64,000 nucleotides of DNA from Clostridium sp. BJN0001. Its GTDB lineage: Bacteria; Bacillota; Clostridia; Clostridiales; Clostridiaceae. The stretch spans positions 559,501 through 623,500 of the forward strand of contig NZ_CP094971.1 of assembly GCF_022869825.1 (NCBI RefSeq), read 5' to 3'. The notes under the pieces were generated by a model. That model saw nothing but the letters and a program-made list of their open reading frames with translations, was not told the origin of the DNA and made no database searches. A program made the position numbers and the translations under genes. Shown in pieces: positions 1 through 8,041 of the stretch (positions are counted from its first letter, which is position 1; each line of letters begins with the position of its first letter).

Positions 1-2
1 CT

Positions 3-1304
3 GGAGCTGCACCATTCATTCCACAAATTGAAGGTGTAAATAACAATAATGTATTCTTCTTAAGAAATGTTCAAAGTGCAAAAAATATTAGAAATTTCAT
101 AGATAATAAAAGACCTAAACATGCAGTAATTGCAGGTACAGGATTTATTGGATTTGAAATGCTAGAAAATCTAATGAATGATGAAGTAAATGTAACTATA
201 GTTGAAATGCAAAACAAAATAACTCCAAATCTTGATGAAGATATGGCCAAGTTTTTAGAAAATGCACTCATAAAAAAGAAAATAAACATACTTAAAAATT
301 CAACTATTACAAAAATAGATGATGGAAGTGTAACCTTAAATGATAATACTGTACTTAAAAGCGATATGGTAATAATGGCAACAGGAGTTAGGCCAAATAC
401 TGAAATAGCTAGAGAAGCAGGAATAGAAATTGGTGTAACTAAAGCAATTAAAGTTAATAATAAAATGCAAACTAATATATCTGATATTTATGCTTGTGGT
501 GATTGTATTGAAACCTTTTCTACTATAACAGGAAAGCCAGTATATAGACCACTTGGTTCTACTGCAAACAAAACTGGTAGAATTGCTGGAGATAATATAA
601 CAGGTGGAAATATTGAGTATAGAGGAAATTTAAGCACAGGAATATTTAAGTTGTTTGATATGACTATTGCAAGTACTGGATTATCTGAAAAAGAAGCAAT
701 AGAAGAAGGCTATGACATTCAAGTATGTCACAATATAAAACCAGATAAGCCATCATATTTTCATGGTAAAGAGATGGTTATAAAAGCTATTGCAGATAAA
801 AAGACAGAAAAGATATTAGGTGTTCAAATTGTTGGATATGAAGGAGTAGATAAAAGAATAGATGTATTTGCTACTTTAATAACTTATGGAGCTAAGGTAG
901 ATGAGTTATTTCATTTAGATCTTGCATATGCACCACCGTTTTCAACTACAAAAGATCCAGTTCATTATACAGGTATGATATTAGATAATGCATTAAATAA
1001 TAATAGACCTATTATAACTTCAAATGAACTTAAGAATCTTGTGAAAAGCGGTGAGAAAGTTCAAATAGTAGATGCAAGAGTAAGTAAACAATATGATGAA
1101 GCTCATGTAGAGAATGCAGTAAATTTACCTCATAAAAACCTAAGAGATGCTATGGAAACTTTAGATAAGGATTCAGTAGTAGTAACTTATTGCAATAAGG
1201 GTGTTACAGGTAATGCTGCACAAAATATATTTATAAATCATGGCTATAAAAAAGTGTATAACCTTTCAGGGGGACACAAGTTCTATAAAGGAAGTAATAA
1301 ATAA
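3..1304 (+). CDS. CoA-disulfide reductase / rhodanese fusion (5' partial)
   Basis: A pyridine-nucleotide disulfide oxidoreductase, open from the window edge (433 residues visible). Visible in order: the NAD(P)H-binding glycine motif GTGFIGFE, the second FAD motif ATGVRPNTE...YACGDC, the dimerisation domain, then a C-terminal rhodanese domain of about 95 residues with active-site Cys in YCNKGVTG. This order is that of CoA-disulfide reductase/rhodanese fusions, which reduce CoA disulfides or persulfides in the cytoplasm for redox and sulfur handling. The N-terminal FAD domain and its redox cysteine are cut off, so the exact substrate cannot be read. It lies 140 bp upstream of an arsenite exporter gene, and may belong to the same resistance locus. 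Confidence 0.85.
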   Translation, partial: GAAPFIPQIEGVNNNNVFFLRNVQSAKNIRNFIDNKRPKHAVIAGTGFIGFEMLENLMNDEVNVTIVEMQNKITPNLDEDMAKFLENALIKKKINILKNSTITKIDDGSVTLNDNTVLKSDMVIMATGVRPNTEIAREAGIEIGVTKAIKVNNKMQTNISDIYACGDCIETFSTITGKPVYRPLGSTANKTGRIAGDNITGGNIEYRGNLSTGIFKLFDMTIASTGLSEKEAIEEGYDIQVCHNIKPDKPSYFHGKEMVIKAIADKKTEKILGVQIVGYEGVDKRIDVFATLITYGAKVDELFHLDLAYAPPFSTTKDPVHYTGMILDNALNNNRPIITSNELKNLVKSGEKVQIVDARVSKQYDEAHVENAVNLPHKNLRDAMETLDKDSVVVTYCNKGVTGNAAQNIFINHGYKKVYNLSGGHKFYKGSNK

Positions 1305-1443
1305 TATTTAATTAATGAATAATTTAATAGTAATCCAGAAGATGCAATTATAAATAATATTAATTATACATTCTAAATTAAGTACAATGATAAATCTGGT
1401 TACTATTATTTTATTATAAATAAAAAATGAAAAGAGGGGAATT

Positions 1444-2512
1444 ATGATGAGTAATAAATCATCAAGACTGTCATTTTTAGACAGGTATTTAACGCTGTGG
1501 ATATTTGCAGCAATGGCACTGGGAAATATTATTAGGTTGGGGTGTACCATCATTATCAGAGGCACTCGCAAGTTTATCTGTTGGAACAACATCAATTCCA
1601 ATAGCTATAGGATTAATAGTTATGATGTACCCACCACTTGCAAAAGTAAATTATAAGGAACTTGGAAAAGTATTTAAAAATCCAAAGGTTTTAGGTTTAT
1701 CATTAGTTCAAAATTGGTTTATTGGACCAATTCTGATGTTTATACTTGCTTTTGTATTCTTAAAATCTGATTCAGAATTAATGACTGGACTTATCCTTAT
1801 AGGACTAGCTAGATGTATAGCTATGGTAATTCTTTGGAATAGTTTAGCAGATGGAGATAATGAATATGCAGCAGCACTCGTAGCATTTAATTCTATATTC
1901 CAAGTAGTTTTTTATTCTGTATTTGCTTATATTTTTATTACAGTATTACCACCTGTATTTGGACTTACAGGGTTTGAAGTTCATATTTCAATGGGAGAAG
2001 TAGCAACGTCAGTTGCAATTTATCTTGGAATTCCTTTTTTACTTGGAATGCTTACTAGGCTAATATTAGAACCTAAAATGGGAACTGAATGGTACATAAA
2101 AAAGTTTATTCCTAAAATAAGCCCATTAGCTTTAATAGCTTTATTATTTACAATCATAGTAATGTTTATGTTTAAGGGAAAATATATTGTAGATCTACCT
2201 TTAGATGTTATTAAAGTAGGAATACCTCTTATAATTTATTTTATGGCAATGTTTTCTATATCATTCTATATCAGCTACAAATCAGGTATAGACTATCACA
2301 AAACTACCACATTATCATTTACAGCTGCTAGTAATAACTTTGAACTAGCAATAGCTGTTGCAGTAGCAGTGTTTGGAATTGAATCAAGGGTTGCTTTTGC
2401 AGCAGTAATAGGACCATTAATTGAAGTACCAGTAATGATTGCATTAGTAAATGTAGCGTTGTATTGGGGAAGAAAGTATTTTAACTATAATAAGAATACA
2501 GAAATTCAATAA
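1444..2512 (+). pseudogene. acr3: Arsenite efflux permease Acr3, single-base frameshift
   Basis: Membrane carrier of the Acr3 family that exports arsenite. The N-terminal frame starts at ATG 1444 behind AGAGGGGA and runs to ...[10 protein letters not shown]; the rest of the protein ([16 protein letters not shown] onward, ten predicted membrane helices in all) is in the +1 frame from about 1527 to 2512. The conserved block [12 protein letters not shown] with the functional Cys is intact. Deleting one A from the AAA run at 1524-1526 restores one continuous Acr3 of usual length. As read the gene is broken near codon 27; a sequencing error or a recent indel are both possible, since the remaining frame shows no other damage. 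Confidence 0.85.
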
Positions 2513-2597
2513 TTAAAGTAATCATGGTACTATAATTATTAATGTTAAATATTTATAATTATGCTGTGTAAATAGACTAATGATATGAGGTGGAGCT

Positions 2598-2789
2598 ATG
2601 AATGATTTTATTTTGATTTTATTTTTCTCTTCAGTGTTGGGAATTGGGTTACAAGCAATTCTATTAGCAATTATTGTGAGAAAGAAAAAACTTATAATAT
2701 ATCAAAAAAAGATGTTGGTAGTATTTAAAATATTGATAGTTACACTTAGTATCAGTACTATTTTATATCAAGTAACACAGAAATCATAA
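2598..2789 (+). CDS. Small membrane protein, unknown
   Basis: A 63-residue protein with two hydrophobic stretches (about residues 3-27 and 42-60) separated by a basic segment RKKKLIIYQKK, so probably a two-helix membrane protein. The start ATG has a good upstream AGGTGG. It follows the acr3 gene by 85 bp on the same strand. I do not recognise the family; its proximity to arsenic genes does not by itself give a function. Confidence 0.5.
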   Translation: MNDFILILFFSSVLGIGLQAILLAIIVRKKKLIIYQKKMLVVFKILIVTLSISTILYQVTQKS

Positions 2790-2945
2790 TACAAAGCTAC
2801 TATAATAATGTGGACTAAAAGTCAAAATCAGAAGTACAAAAAGAAAATAATCATAATTAAGTAGAAGATTTGTTCAAAATATATATCAGATTTTTAAATA
2901 TATTTAGGCATATTGCAATTAATAATTTGAAAGGAGAGTGTGAAT

Positions 2946-3158
2946 ATGAAATATTATCTTATTACTTATAGTGCAGAAATTACGCTTAGTGGAAATAGAG
3001 TTTTTTGGAGCAAGGCTATAAATGTTGACCCTGTAGATTATTTTATAAAAGTAAAAGAAGAAGAGGAAATAAAGCAACCACTTAATCATTATAAAGATTT
3101 TGTGATTAACTTCTTTAGTGAAATAACAGAGGAACAATATTCAAAATTAAATATTTAA
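2946..3158 (+). CDS. Small protein, unknown (70 aa)
   Basis: Starts at ATG 2946, chosen over the GTG at 2940 because AGGAG (2932-2936) is then nine bases away. The product is soluble-looking with an acidic middle (KVKEEEEIKQ) and no membrane segment. It ends 23 bp before a strong hairpin terminator, which supports it as a real transcription unit. No family recognised. Confidence 0.45.
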   Translation: MKYYLITYSAEITLSGNRVFWSKAINVDPVDYFIKVKEEEEIKQPLNHYKDFVINFFSEITEEQYSKLNI

Positions 3159-3181
3159 CTTGATTTTAAAATCTAAAAGAT

Positions 3182-3219
3182 AAAGCTATAATAGTTCAAA
3201 ATTACACTATTATAGCTTT
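3182..3219 (+). terminator. Hairpin terminator, 14-bp perfect stem
   Basis: AAAGCTATAATAGT (3182-3195) pairs perfectly with ACTATTATAGCTTT (3206-3219) over a 10-nt loop. It separates the small upstream gene from the TnpB-like gene. The T-run is short, so it may work in both directions. Confidence 0.65.
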
Positions 3220-3317
3220 AAATTTAATAAATATCATGACAAATCTATGAAAGAAGGTATTAAATAGAAAAAGAAATTATACAAGCTGATATAAGTTGAG
3301 TAGGGAGTATTGGGGAT

Positions 3318-4370
3318 ATGAATAGGGTTATAAAAATAAAAATAATAGTAAATAATGATATTTATGAAGCAAGAAAAAATCAATATAAGTTTATTAGTGA
3401 TAGCCAATATGCTCAATATCAAGGACTTAATAGATGCATGGGATATTTGGTTATGGGATACTATGCTAATAATATGGATTTCAAAAGTGAAGGATTTAAA
3501 GAACATCAAAAAACAATTATTAATAGTGCTAGTTTTTTTCAAGGAATTAATTTTGGTACAGGCATAGATACAAAGTCTTTAATAACCCAAAAGATTAAGA
3601 AGGATTTTGCCATTGCCATTAAAAATGGTTTGGCTAATGGAGAACGAAGTGTAAATAATTATAAAAGAACATCTCCACTCATGACAAGAGGGAGGAACTT
3701 AAAATTTAAGTATGATGAAAATAATAAAGATATATTAGTTGATTGGATAAATAAGATTCAATTTAAATGTATATTGGGAGAAAAGAAAAATTCATTAGAA
3801 CTTAAACAAATTCTAAGTAAAGTAATAAATGAAGAATATAGTATTTCACAAAGTTCATTATATTTTAATGATAAAAATGAATTAATATTAATGCTTACAC
3901 TCAAAATTCCAATTGAAAAGGAAAAATATATACCTGTAAAAGAGAGAGCACTAGAAGTTAATTTTGGAATGGAAGTTCCTATTTGTATGTATATAAGTGA
4001 TAAACCTTATATAAAAGAGATACTGGGTGATTTTTCAGAATTTAATAGAATGAGATTACAATTTAAAGCTAGAAGTCAAAGACTCTATAGGCAATTAAAA
4101 TTTTCAAAAGGTGGAAGAGGTAAAAAGGATAAATTTAAATCCATTGAACAGTTTAGAGAGAAACAAAGAAATTTTACAAAAACATATAATCATTTTTTAT
4201 CTAAAAATATAATTGAATTTGCATTTGAAAACAGATGTGAATATATATATTTGGAGAAATTAAATAAGGATATAATTAATAAATTAGCTTTATCTAATTG
4301 GAATTATTATAATTTGCAAGAACAGATTATATACAAAGCTGAAAGACATGGCATAATAGTTGTAGTTTAG
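3318..4370 (+). CDS. TnpB/Cas12f-like protein, RuvC-inactive and C-terminally truncated
   Basis: 350 residues matching the layout of clostridial TnpB/Cas12f-type RNA-guided nucleases: an N-terminal recognition region, the signature GERSVNNYKR...LMTRGRNLKF (about 110-130), a RuvC-I block, the basic SKGGRGKKDKFKSIEQFREK helix region, and a RuvC-II block. The RuvC-I aspartate is Asn215 here (EVNFGM where active members have a VDLGM-type motif). The RuvC-II Glu (Glu313, YLEKL) is kept. The stop falls just after KAERHGIIVVV, before the zinc ribbon and RuvC-III, so nuclease activity should be lost. Start ATG follows GGGAGTATTGGGGAT. It is either a decaying IS200/IS605-type gene or a nuclease-dead guide-RNA-binding derivative; the frameshifted remnant downstream favours decay. 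Confidence 0.75.
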   Translation: MNRVIKIKIIVNNDIYEARKNQYKFISDSQYAQYQGLNRCMGYLVMGYYANNMDFKSEGFKEHQKTIINSASFFQGINFGTGIDTKSLITQKIKKDFAIAIKNGLANGERSVNNYKRTSPLMTRGRNLKFKYDENNKDILVDWINKIQFKCILGEKKNSLELKQILSKVINEEYSISQSSLYFNDKNELILMLTLKIPIEKEKYIPVKERALEVNFGMEVPICMYISDKPYIKEILGDFSEFNRMRLQFKARSQRLYRQLKFSKGGRGKKDKFKSIEQFREKQRNFTKTYNHFLSKNIIEFAFENRCEYIYLEKLNKDIINKLALSNWNYYNLQEQIIYKAERHGIIVVV

Positions 4371-4386
4371 TTCTTTCAACGAATAA

Positions 4387-4449
4387 AATAAATGTGTACA
4401 TACGAACGAAGAAAATAAATATACTAAGGCTAAATTTATTTGTAAACAA
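4387..4449 (+). pseudogene. Remnant of the TnpB/Cas12f zinc-ribbon, out of frame
   Basis: In another frame from the gene just upstream, these bases read NKCVHTNEENKYTKAKFICK, clearly resembling the zinc-ribbon segment of TnpB proteins (SKCGH...NR.TQAKFKC). One Cys of each pair is missing and the reading ends in stop codons. It shows that the upstream protein once continued and lost its end through a stop and a frame change, rather than being shortened at a clean boundary. Confidence 0.55.
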
Positions 4450-4709
4450 TAATAATAATAATATTATTAAGATACAAATTAATTAAATATTTATACGGCT
4501 GATTCAATCTATCAGGAGATAGATATACTTTAGGTATATAAGCCGAATGATGAGGGTATTTAGAAAAATATATTAGGTGATATGATACCAAGAATATAAA
4601 ATAGCCACTCATTAAGGGTTAGTCTAGATGTTGTGTTACCATCTAGCGTATTATAGAGTTTTATATTTATTAACGGATATAATATGTGAATGCATTGACC
4701 AATTGCATA

Positions 4710-4817
4710 TATAAAATAGATGAATATTTTGGATTTACCCAAAATGAAGTAAACAAAATACTTCGAGATTATAATATAAATGAAAAAGAAACTTTATTAA
4801 AGGTGTACTACTTCTAA
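4710..4817 (+). pseudogene. Fragment of an AAA-ATPase-like/PDDEXK family protein
   Basis: A 35-codon open stretch reads YKIDEYFGFTQNEVNKILRD, resembling the FGFTEEEV-type segment of the clostridial AAA-ATPase-like (PF09820 type) proteins. There is no start and it is closed by stops. Around 4500-4560 there are short broken pieces (LSGDRYTLGI, PNDEG) that may belong to the same degraded family. Assignment is by eye from a short match. Confidence 0.35.
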
Positions 4818-4823
4818 TGGATG

Positions 4824-5218
4824 GATAGTACTAATGCTACTCGTTCGGGTTATACAATGTCGAAAAAGACCGTGGGTGAATCTTTAGATAATCTATTTAG
4901 GAAATCAGAGGGAAATGGAAGAATTATAGTAGCTACATTAGATTGTATTATAACAGTAGTCATAGCTATAGATAGAGTAAATAAAATTATAATATCTGGA
5001 CCAGATATAGTTACCAGAGAATTTGTATATGTTAGAGAATCTGAGCAATTAATTATGGAGATTAGAAGAATAGTTACTAAGAGTGTCGAGAGGCGTCTTG
5101 ATAATAATAAACTCAATGGTTAGAAATAAGAAATACTATAAAAAGAGAAGTAGATACTTTTGTATATACAAAAATGAAAAGAAAACCTATGATTTTACCA
5201 GTGATTACTGAAATGTAA
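4824..5218 (+). pseudogene. Ribonuclease J pseudogene (internal deletion and frameshift)
   Basis: Begins with DSTNATRSGYTMSKKTVGES, the conserved metallo-beta-lactamase segment of RNase J, then jumps after GRIIVAT to the C-terminal segment GPDIVTREFVYVRESEQL...RRIVTKSVERRL. After a frame change it ends with TIKREVDTFVYTKMKRKPMI and LPVITEM. The catalytic N-terminus is missing, and the middle has been removed by deletion. It is therefore a dead fragment of an extra RNase J gene. Confidence 0.75.
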
Positions 5219-5220
5219 AA

Positions 5221-5260
5221 TAACCTATTCTTCCGTATAGTGAATTGAAAGAATAGGTTA
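5221..5260 (+). terminator. Hairpin terminator behind the RNase J remnant
   Basis: TAACCTATTCTT (5221-5232) and AAGAATAGGTTA (5249-5260) form a perfect 12-bp stem with a 16-nt loop, three bases after the remnant's stop and followed by TATTTTAATG. This is probably the original rnj terminator, and may also serve the opposite strand. Confidence 0.65.
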
Positions 5261-5264
5261 TATT

Positions 5265-5350
5265 TTAATGTTCCAAATATCTATATAGTGTAGATTTGCT
5301 AATTTCGGTTTTATCTTTTATTTCAGATAAACTATACTTCTTACTTTGAT
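5265..5350 (-). pseudogene. C-terminal HTH fragment of a resolvase/invertase-type recombinase
   Basis: On the minus strand the bases read YSLSEIKDKTEISKSTLYRY LEH followed by a stop. This is the helix-turn-helix end of Tn3/Hin-type small serine recombinases (SVKEI...TGISKATLYRYL). Only about 28 codons remain and no catalytic domain is found upstream, so it is a fragment from a lost transposon or resolvase. Confidence 0.6.
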
Positions 5351-5449
5351 AAATAACAATAGAAAGGAAAAGAAGAATTATCAATACGAAAGAAATTGCT
5401 ACCTATTGAAGAGAAATTGAAAGTAAATAATTTATCTTATAAAATAAAG

Positions 5450-5621
5450 ATATTGCATGAGAACTTGGACCAACAATTGTAGATTACTCAAATAAAGAGA
5501 AGTTTGAGTTAGTTATTGTAGGTAGTCGTGGTATTAATTCATTGAAAGAAATGGTACTTGGTAGAGTTTTAGTCATAAAATAGCGAAAAGAGTTCAATGT
5601 CCTGTGTTAATTGTGAAATAA
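5450..5621 (+). pseudogene. Universal stress protein (UspA family) fragment
   Basis: Reads IVDYSNKEKFELVIVGSRGI NSLKEMVLGRV, then after a one-base frame change SHKIAKRVQCPVLIVK and a stop. This is the C-terminal half of a UspA domain, including the G-S-R-G nucleotide-binding loop and the typical CPVLIVK ending. The N-terminal half is not in frame upstream (several stops). It is a broken gene in a stretch of other fragments. Confidence 0.7.
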
Positions 5622-5946
5622 AAACAGATATTTTTAAAGCAGAGTATAGAATGGTTAAGTATAAAAATAGTAGATTAGCCTTTATAATTTTGTCAAACAA
5701 AGAAATATCAATGAATTATTAAAAGAATAAGCAAAACGAAATTAAAAAATTATGGAAAGAAAGATTAATAGAGAGTTTCGGAAATAACTAATTGATATGT
5801 TATAAATGTGGAACGGAAAATTGGAAGAACTAGAGCAAAAGAAGGTTTGTTAATCTACAGGATCAATGGGATAATATGCAAGTAAAAACTACGCTCAATT
5901 ACTTACTAAAAGGCTATGTTAATGAACAGTGTTGATAATATAGCAT
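5622..5946. other. Gene-free stretch with unassigned coding debris
   Basis: About 325 bases with stops in all frames. A short plus-strand piece reading NLQDQWDNMQVKTTLNYLLK GYVNE looks protein-like but I cannot name it. No promoter or repeat was recognised. It ends at the hairpin that precedes the group II intron. Confidence 0.4.
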
Positions 5947-5984
5947 ATAATAATGGAACTCATTTTCAAGAGTTCCATTATTAT
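5947..5984 (+). terminator. Hairpin (15-bp stem) that served as intron target
   Basis: ATAATAATGGAACTC (5947-5961) pairs perfectly with GAGTTCCATTATTAT (5970-5984) over an 8-nt loop. The group II intron begins two bases after the stem. Class C introns are known to insert just downstream of terminator hairpins, so this stem is the likely recognition element as well as a former terminator. Confidence 0.75.
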
Positions 5985-5985
5985 A

Positions 5986-7907
5986 GTGTGCCCAGCATGG
6001 GCACGTGCTAATCGGTGAAAGTCCGTAATGGGGGCTGATAGTGCCAACCATTAGCTTAAGACAAGGGTGTCCATCGCAAGGTGGAATCTGAAGGAAGTCG
6101 GCGGCAAAGCCTTGGTCTGAGGAATACGAACCACATCTGAGGCTCAATTCCGTGGGTGAACTTGCTATACAAAGTAAAGCCCAATAACTATCCGAAACGG
6201 AAAGAGTAAATGTGGCAGATAGATGAGGTGAAAGTACGTGTTCTTACCTGGGGAGGTCTGATAGATAAGTGCCTAAAGAAATTAAGTTTCTAGGTACAAC
6301 CTATATAGTGATATATAGCTGAACTATCAGAAGTCAGCAGAAGTCATAGTAACTCCGCTAATCGCGATAGCGGATGAAGGACTGAACGTTAGGAGGTTTA
6401 CAACTTTGGATAAATCAAAGAAATTGCAAAGAAAGCAGAAAACTCAATATAGAGACCAATTGATGGAAGTAGAAGTGGAACTTCAAGGTAAATCAAAGGT
6501 GCCGAGCAATCCTATGGTTTTACCAAATAGAGAAAGCGTAAACGATGGAGCATTTGATACTAGTAGATTACTTGAAGAAGTTCTAGAAAGAAATAATATG
6601 CTTTCAGCACTTAAAAGAGTAATTAGCAATAAAGGTAGCCATGGTGTCGATGGAATGAAGACCGATGAACTTCGTGAGCATATCAAGAAACACTGGGAAA
6701 CAATTAAAGCTAAACTACTAGAAAATAGATATAACCCATCACCTGTAAGGAGAAAAGAAATATCCAAGCCAGATGGTGGAATTAGATTATTAGGGATACC
6801 AACTGTACAAGATAGATTGATTCAACAGGCTATTGCTCAAGTTTTATCTAAAATATATGAACCTTTATTTTCTGAAAATAGTTTCGGATTCCGTCCTCGT
6901 AGAGGAGCAAAGGATGCTATAACAAAATCAAAACAATATATAAATCAAGGAAATAGATGGGTTGTAGATATGGATTTAGAGAAATTCTTTGATAAAGTTA
7001 ATCATGATATTCTTATGAGTAAACTTGAAAAGAAGATACAAGACAAAAGATTGTTAGCATTAATAAGAAAATACCTCAAAAGCGGAATTCTCATTAATGG
7101 GGTTTCAGTAACAAGTGAAGAAGGAACACCGCAAGGTGGTCCGTTAAGTCCATTATTAGCTAATATAATGTTAGATGAATTAGATAAAGAACTTGAAAGA
7201 CGAGGTCACAAATTTTGCAGATATGCAGATGATAATAATGTATATGTCAAAAGTAAAAGAGCAGGACTTAGAGTAATGAAATCTATGACAAATATAATTG
7301 AAAATAATTTAAAGCTTAAAGTAAATAAGGATAAAAGTGCAGTAGACTTTGTATCTAAACGAAAATTTTTAGGATTTTCGTTTTACTTTTCGAGAAGCGG
7401 AGCAGAAATAAGAATCCATGAGAAATCCCTAAAGAGATTTAAGGAGAAGGTCAAATTCTATACTAATAGAAATAAAGGAATTAGCATGGAATACAGACTA
7501 TTAAAATTAAATCAAATCACAAGAGGGTGGATTAATTATTATGGAATTGCTAACGCTCGCGGAAAGCTAGTAGAACTAGACAAATGGATTAGAAGAAGAC
7601 TAAGAGCTTGCATATGGAAACAATGGAAGAAGATTAGCACTAAACAAAGAAATTTAGCTAAACTAGGAATCAATAAATACAAAGCATGGGAATATGCAAA
7701 TACAAGAAAAGGCTATTGGAGAATCTCCAAAAGCCCTATACTAAACAACTCTCTAAATAATAAATACCTAGAATCTCTAGGATTTATTAGTCTAACACAA
7801 ACATATCAAATGATACATTAATTTCTGATGAACCGCCGTATACCGAACGGTACGTACGGTGGTGTGAGAGGACGCTAAATAAAATAATTATTTAGCTCCT
7901 ACTCGAT
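5986..7907 (+). mobile_element. Group II intron, bacterial class C, with ORF in domain IV
   Basis: Starts with GTGTG at 5986 (5' consensus GUGYG) and ends with CTCCTACTCGAT at 7907. The ribozyme 5' part (5986-6400) has typical group II domain I sequences such as CGGTGAAAGTCCG. After the reverse transcriptase gene comes domain V (about 7828-7866, with paired GAACCGCCGTATACC and GGTACGTACGGTGG), then domain VI, whose stem GCTAAATA/TATTTAGC ends in the branch region. Length is about 1.92 kb. Both ends look complete, so it may be active. Insertion directly behind a hairpin, and the lack of an endonuclease domain in the encoded protein, fit class C. Confidence 0.85.
6406..7821 (+). CDS. ltrA: Group II intron reverse transcriptase/maturase
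   Basis: 471 residues. TTG start at 6406, supported by AGGAGG at 6391-6396. Reverse-transcriptase blocks are intact: FGFRPRRGAKDAI, DMDLEKFFDKVNHD, GTPQGGPLSPLLANI, and the catalytic YADD at 273-276. The maturase X domain follows, with RGWINYYGIANARGKL and a C-terminal DNA-binding-like region ending GYWRISKSP. No HNH endonuclease follows, as expected for class C. It binds the intron RNA, helps it fold and splice, and copies it into the DNA target. No disabling change seen. Confidence 0.93.
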   Translation: MDKSKKLQRKQKTQYRDQLMEVEVELQGKSKVPSNPMVLPNRESVNDGAFDTSRLLEEVLERNNMLSALKRVISNKGSHGVDGMKTDELREHIKKHWETIKAKLLENRYNPSPVRRKEISKPDGGIRLLGIPTVQDRLIQQAIAQVLSKIYEPLFSENSFGFRPRRGAKDAITKSKQYINQGNRWVVDMDLEKFFDKVNHDILMSKLEKKIQDKRLLALIRKYLKSGILINGVSVTSEEGTPQGGPLSPLLANIMLDELDKELERRGHKFCRYADDNNVYVKSKRAGLRVMKSMTNIIENNLKLKVNKDKSAVDFVSKRKFLGFSFYFSRSGAEIRIHEKSLKRFKEKVKFYTNRNKGISMEYRLLKLNQITRGWINYYGIANARGKLVELDKWIRRRLRACIWKQWKKISTKQRNLAKLGINKYKAWEYANTRKGYWRISKSPILNNSLNNKYLESLGFISLTQTYQMIH

Positions 7908-8041
7908 TAATTACTAAAATAGAGATTAATACAAAACAAATTAAAATTCAGATTAATAAAAATGAGAAATTAATCAATATAAATGATAAAATATAAATAT
8001 ACGAAAATTAGAAAATTTATTAATAATTTAGGAGTGACTGT
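7908..8041. other. Leader upstream of hsdM
   Basis: AT-rich 134 bp between intron end and hsdM. The only clear signal is the hsdM ribosome binding site TAGGAGTG, about seven bases before its ATG. No clear promoter could be chosen. Confidence 0.4.

Noticed and set aside
1308..1601. Minus-strand open frames opposite acr3, hsd, hydrolase and other genes
   Set aside because: They lie antisense to well-supported genes, lack ribosome sites and show only A/T-driven hydrophobic composition.
5914..6147. Minus-strand open frame of 77 codons over the intron 5' end
   Set aside because: It overlies the group II ribozyme domain I and the terminator stem; no ribosome site and no protein-like pattern.
6406..7821. 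Retron or diversity-generating retroelement because a reverse transcriptase is present
   Set aside because: The maturase X domain, GTGTG start and domain V show an ordinary group II intron; no msr/msd or template/variable repeats were seen.
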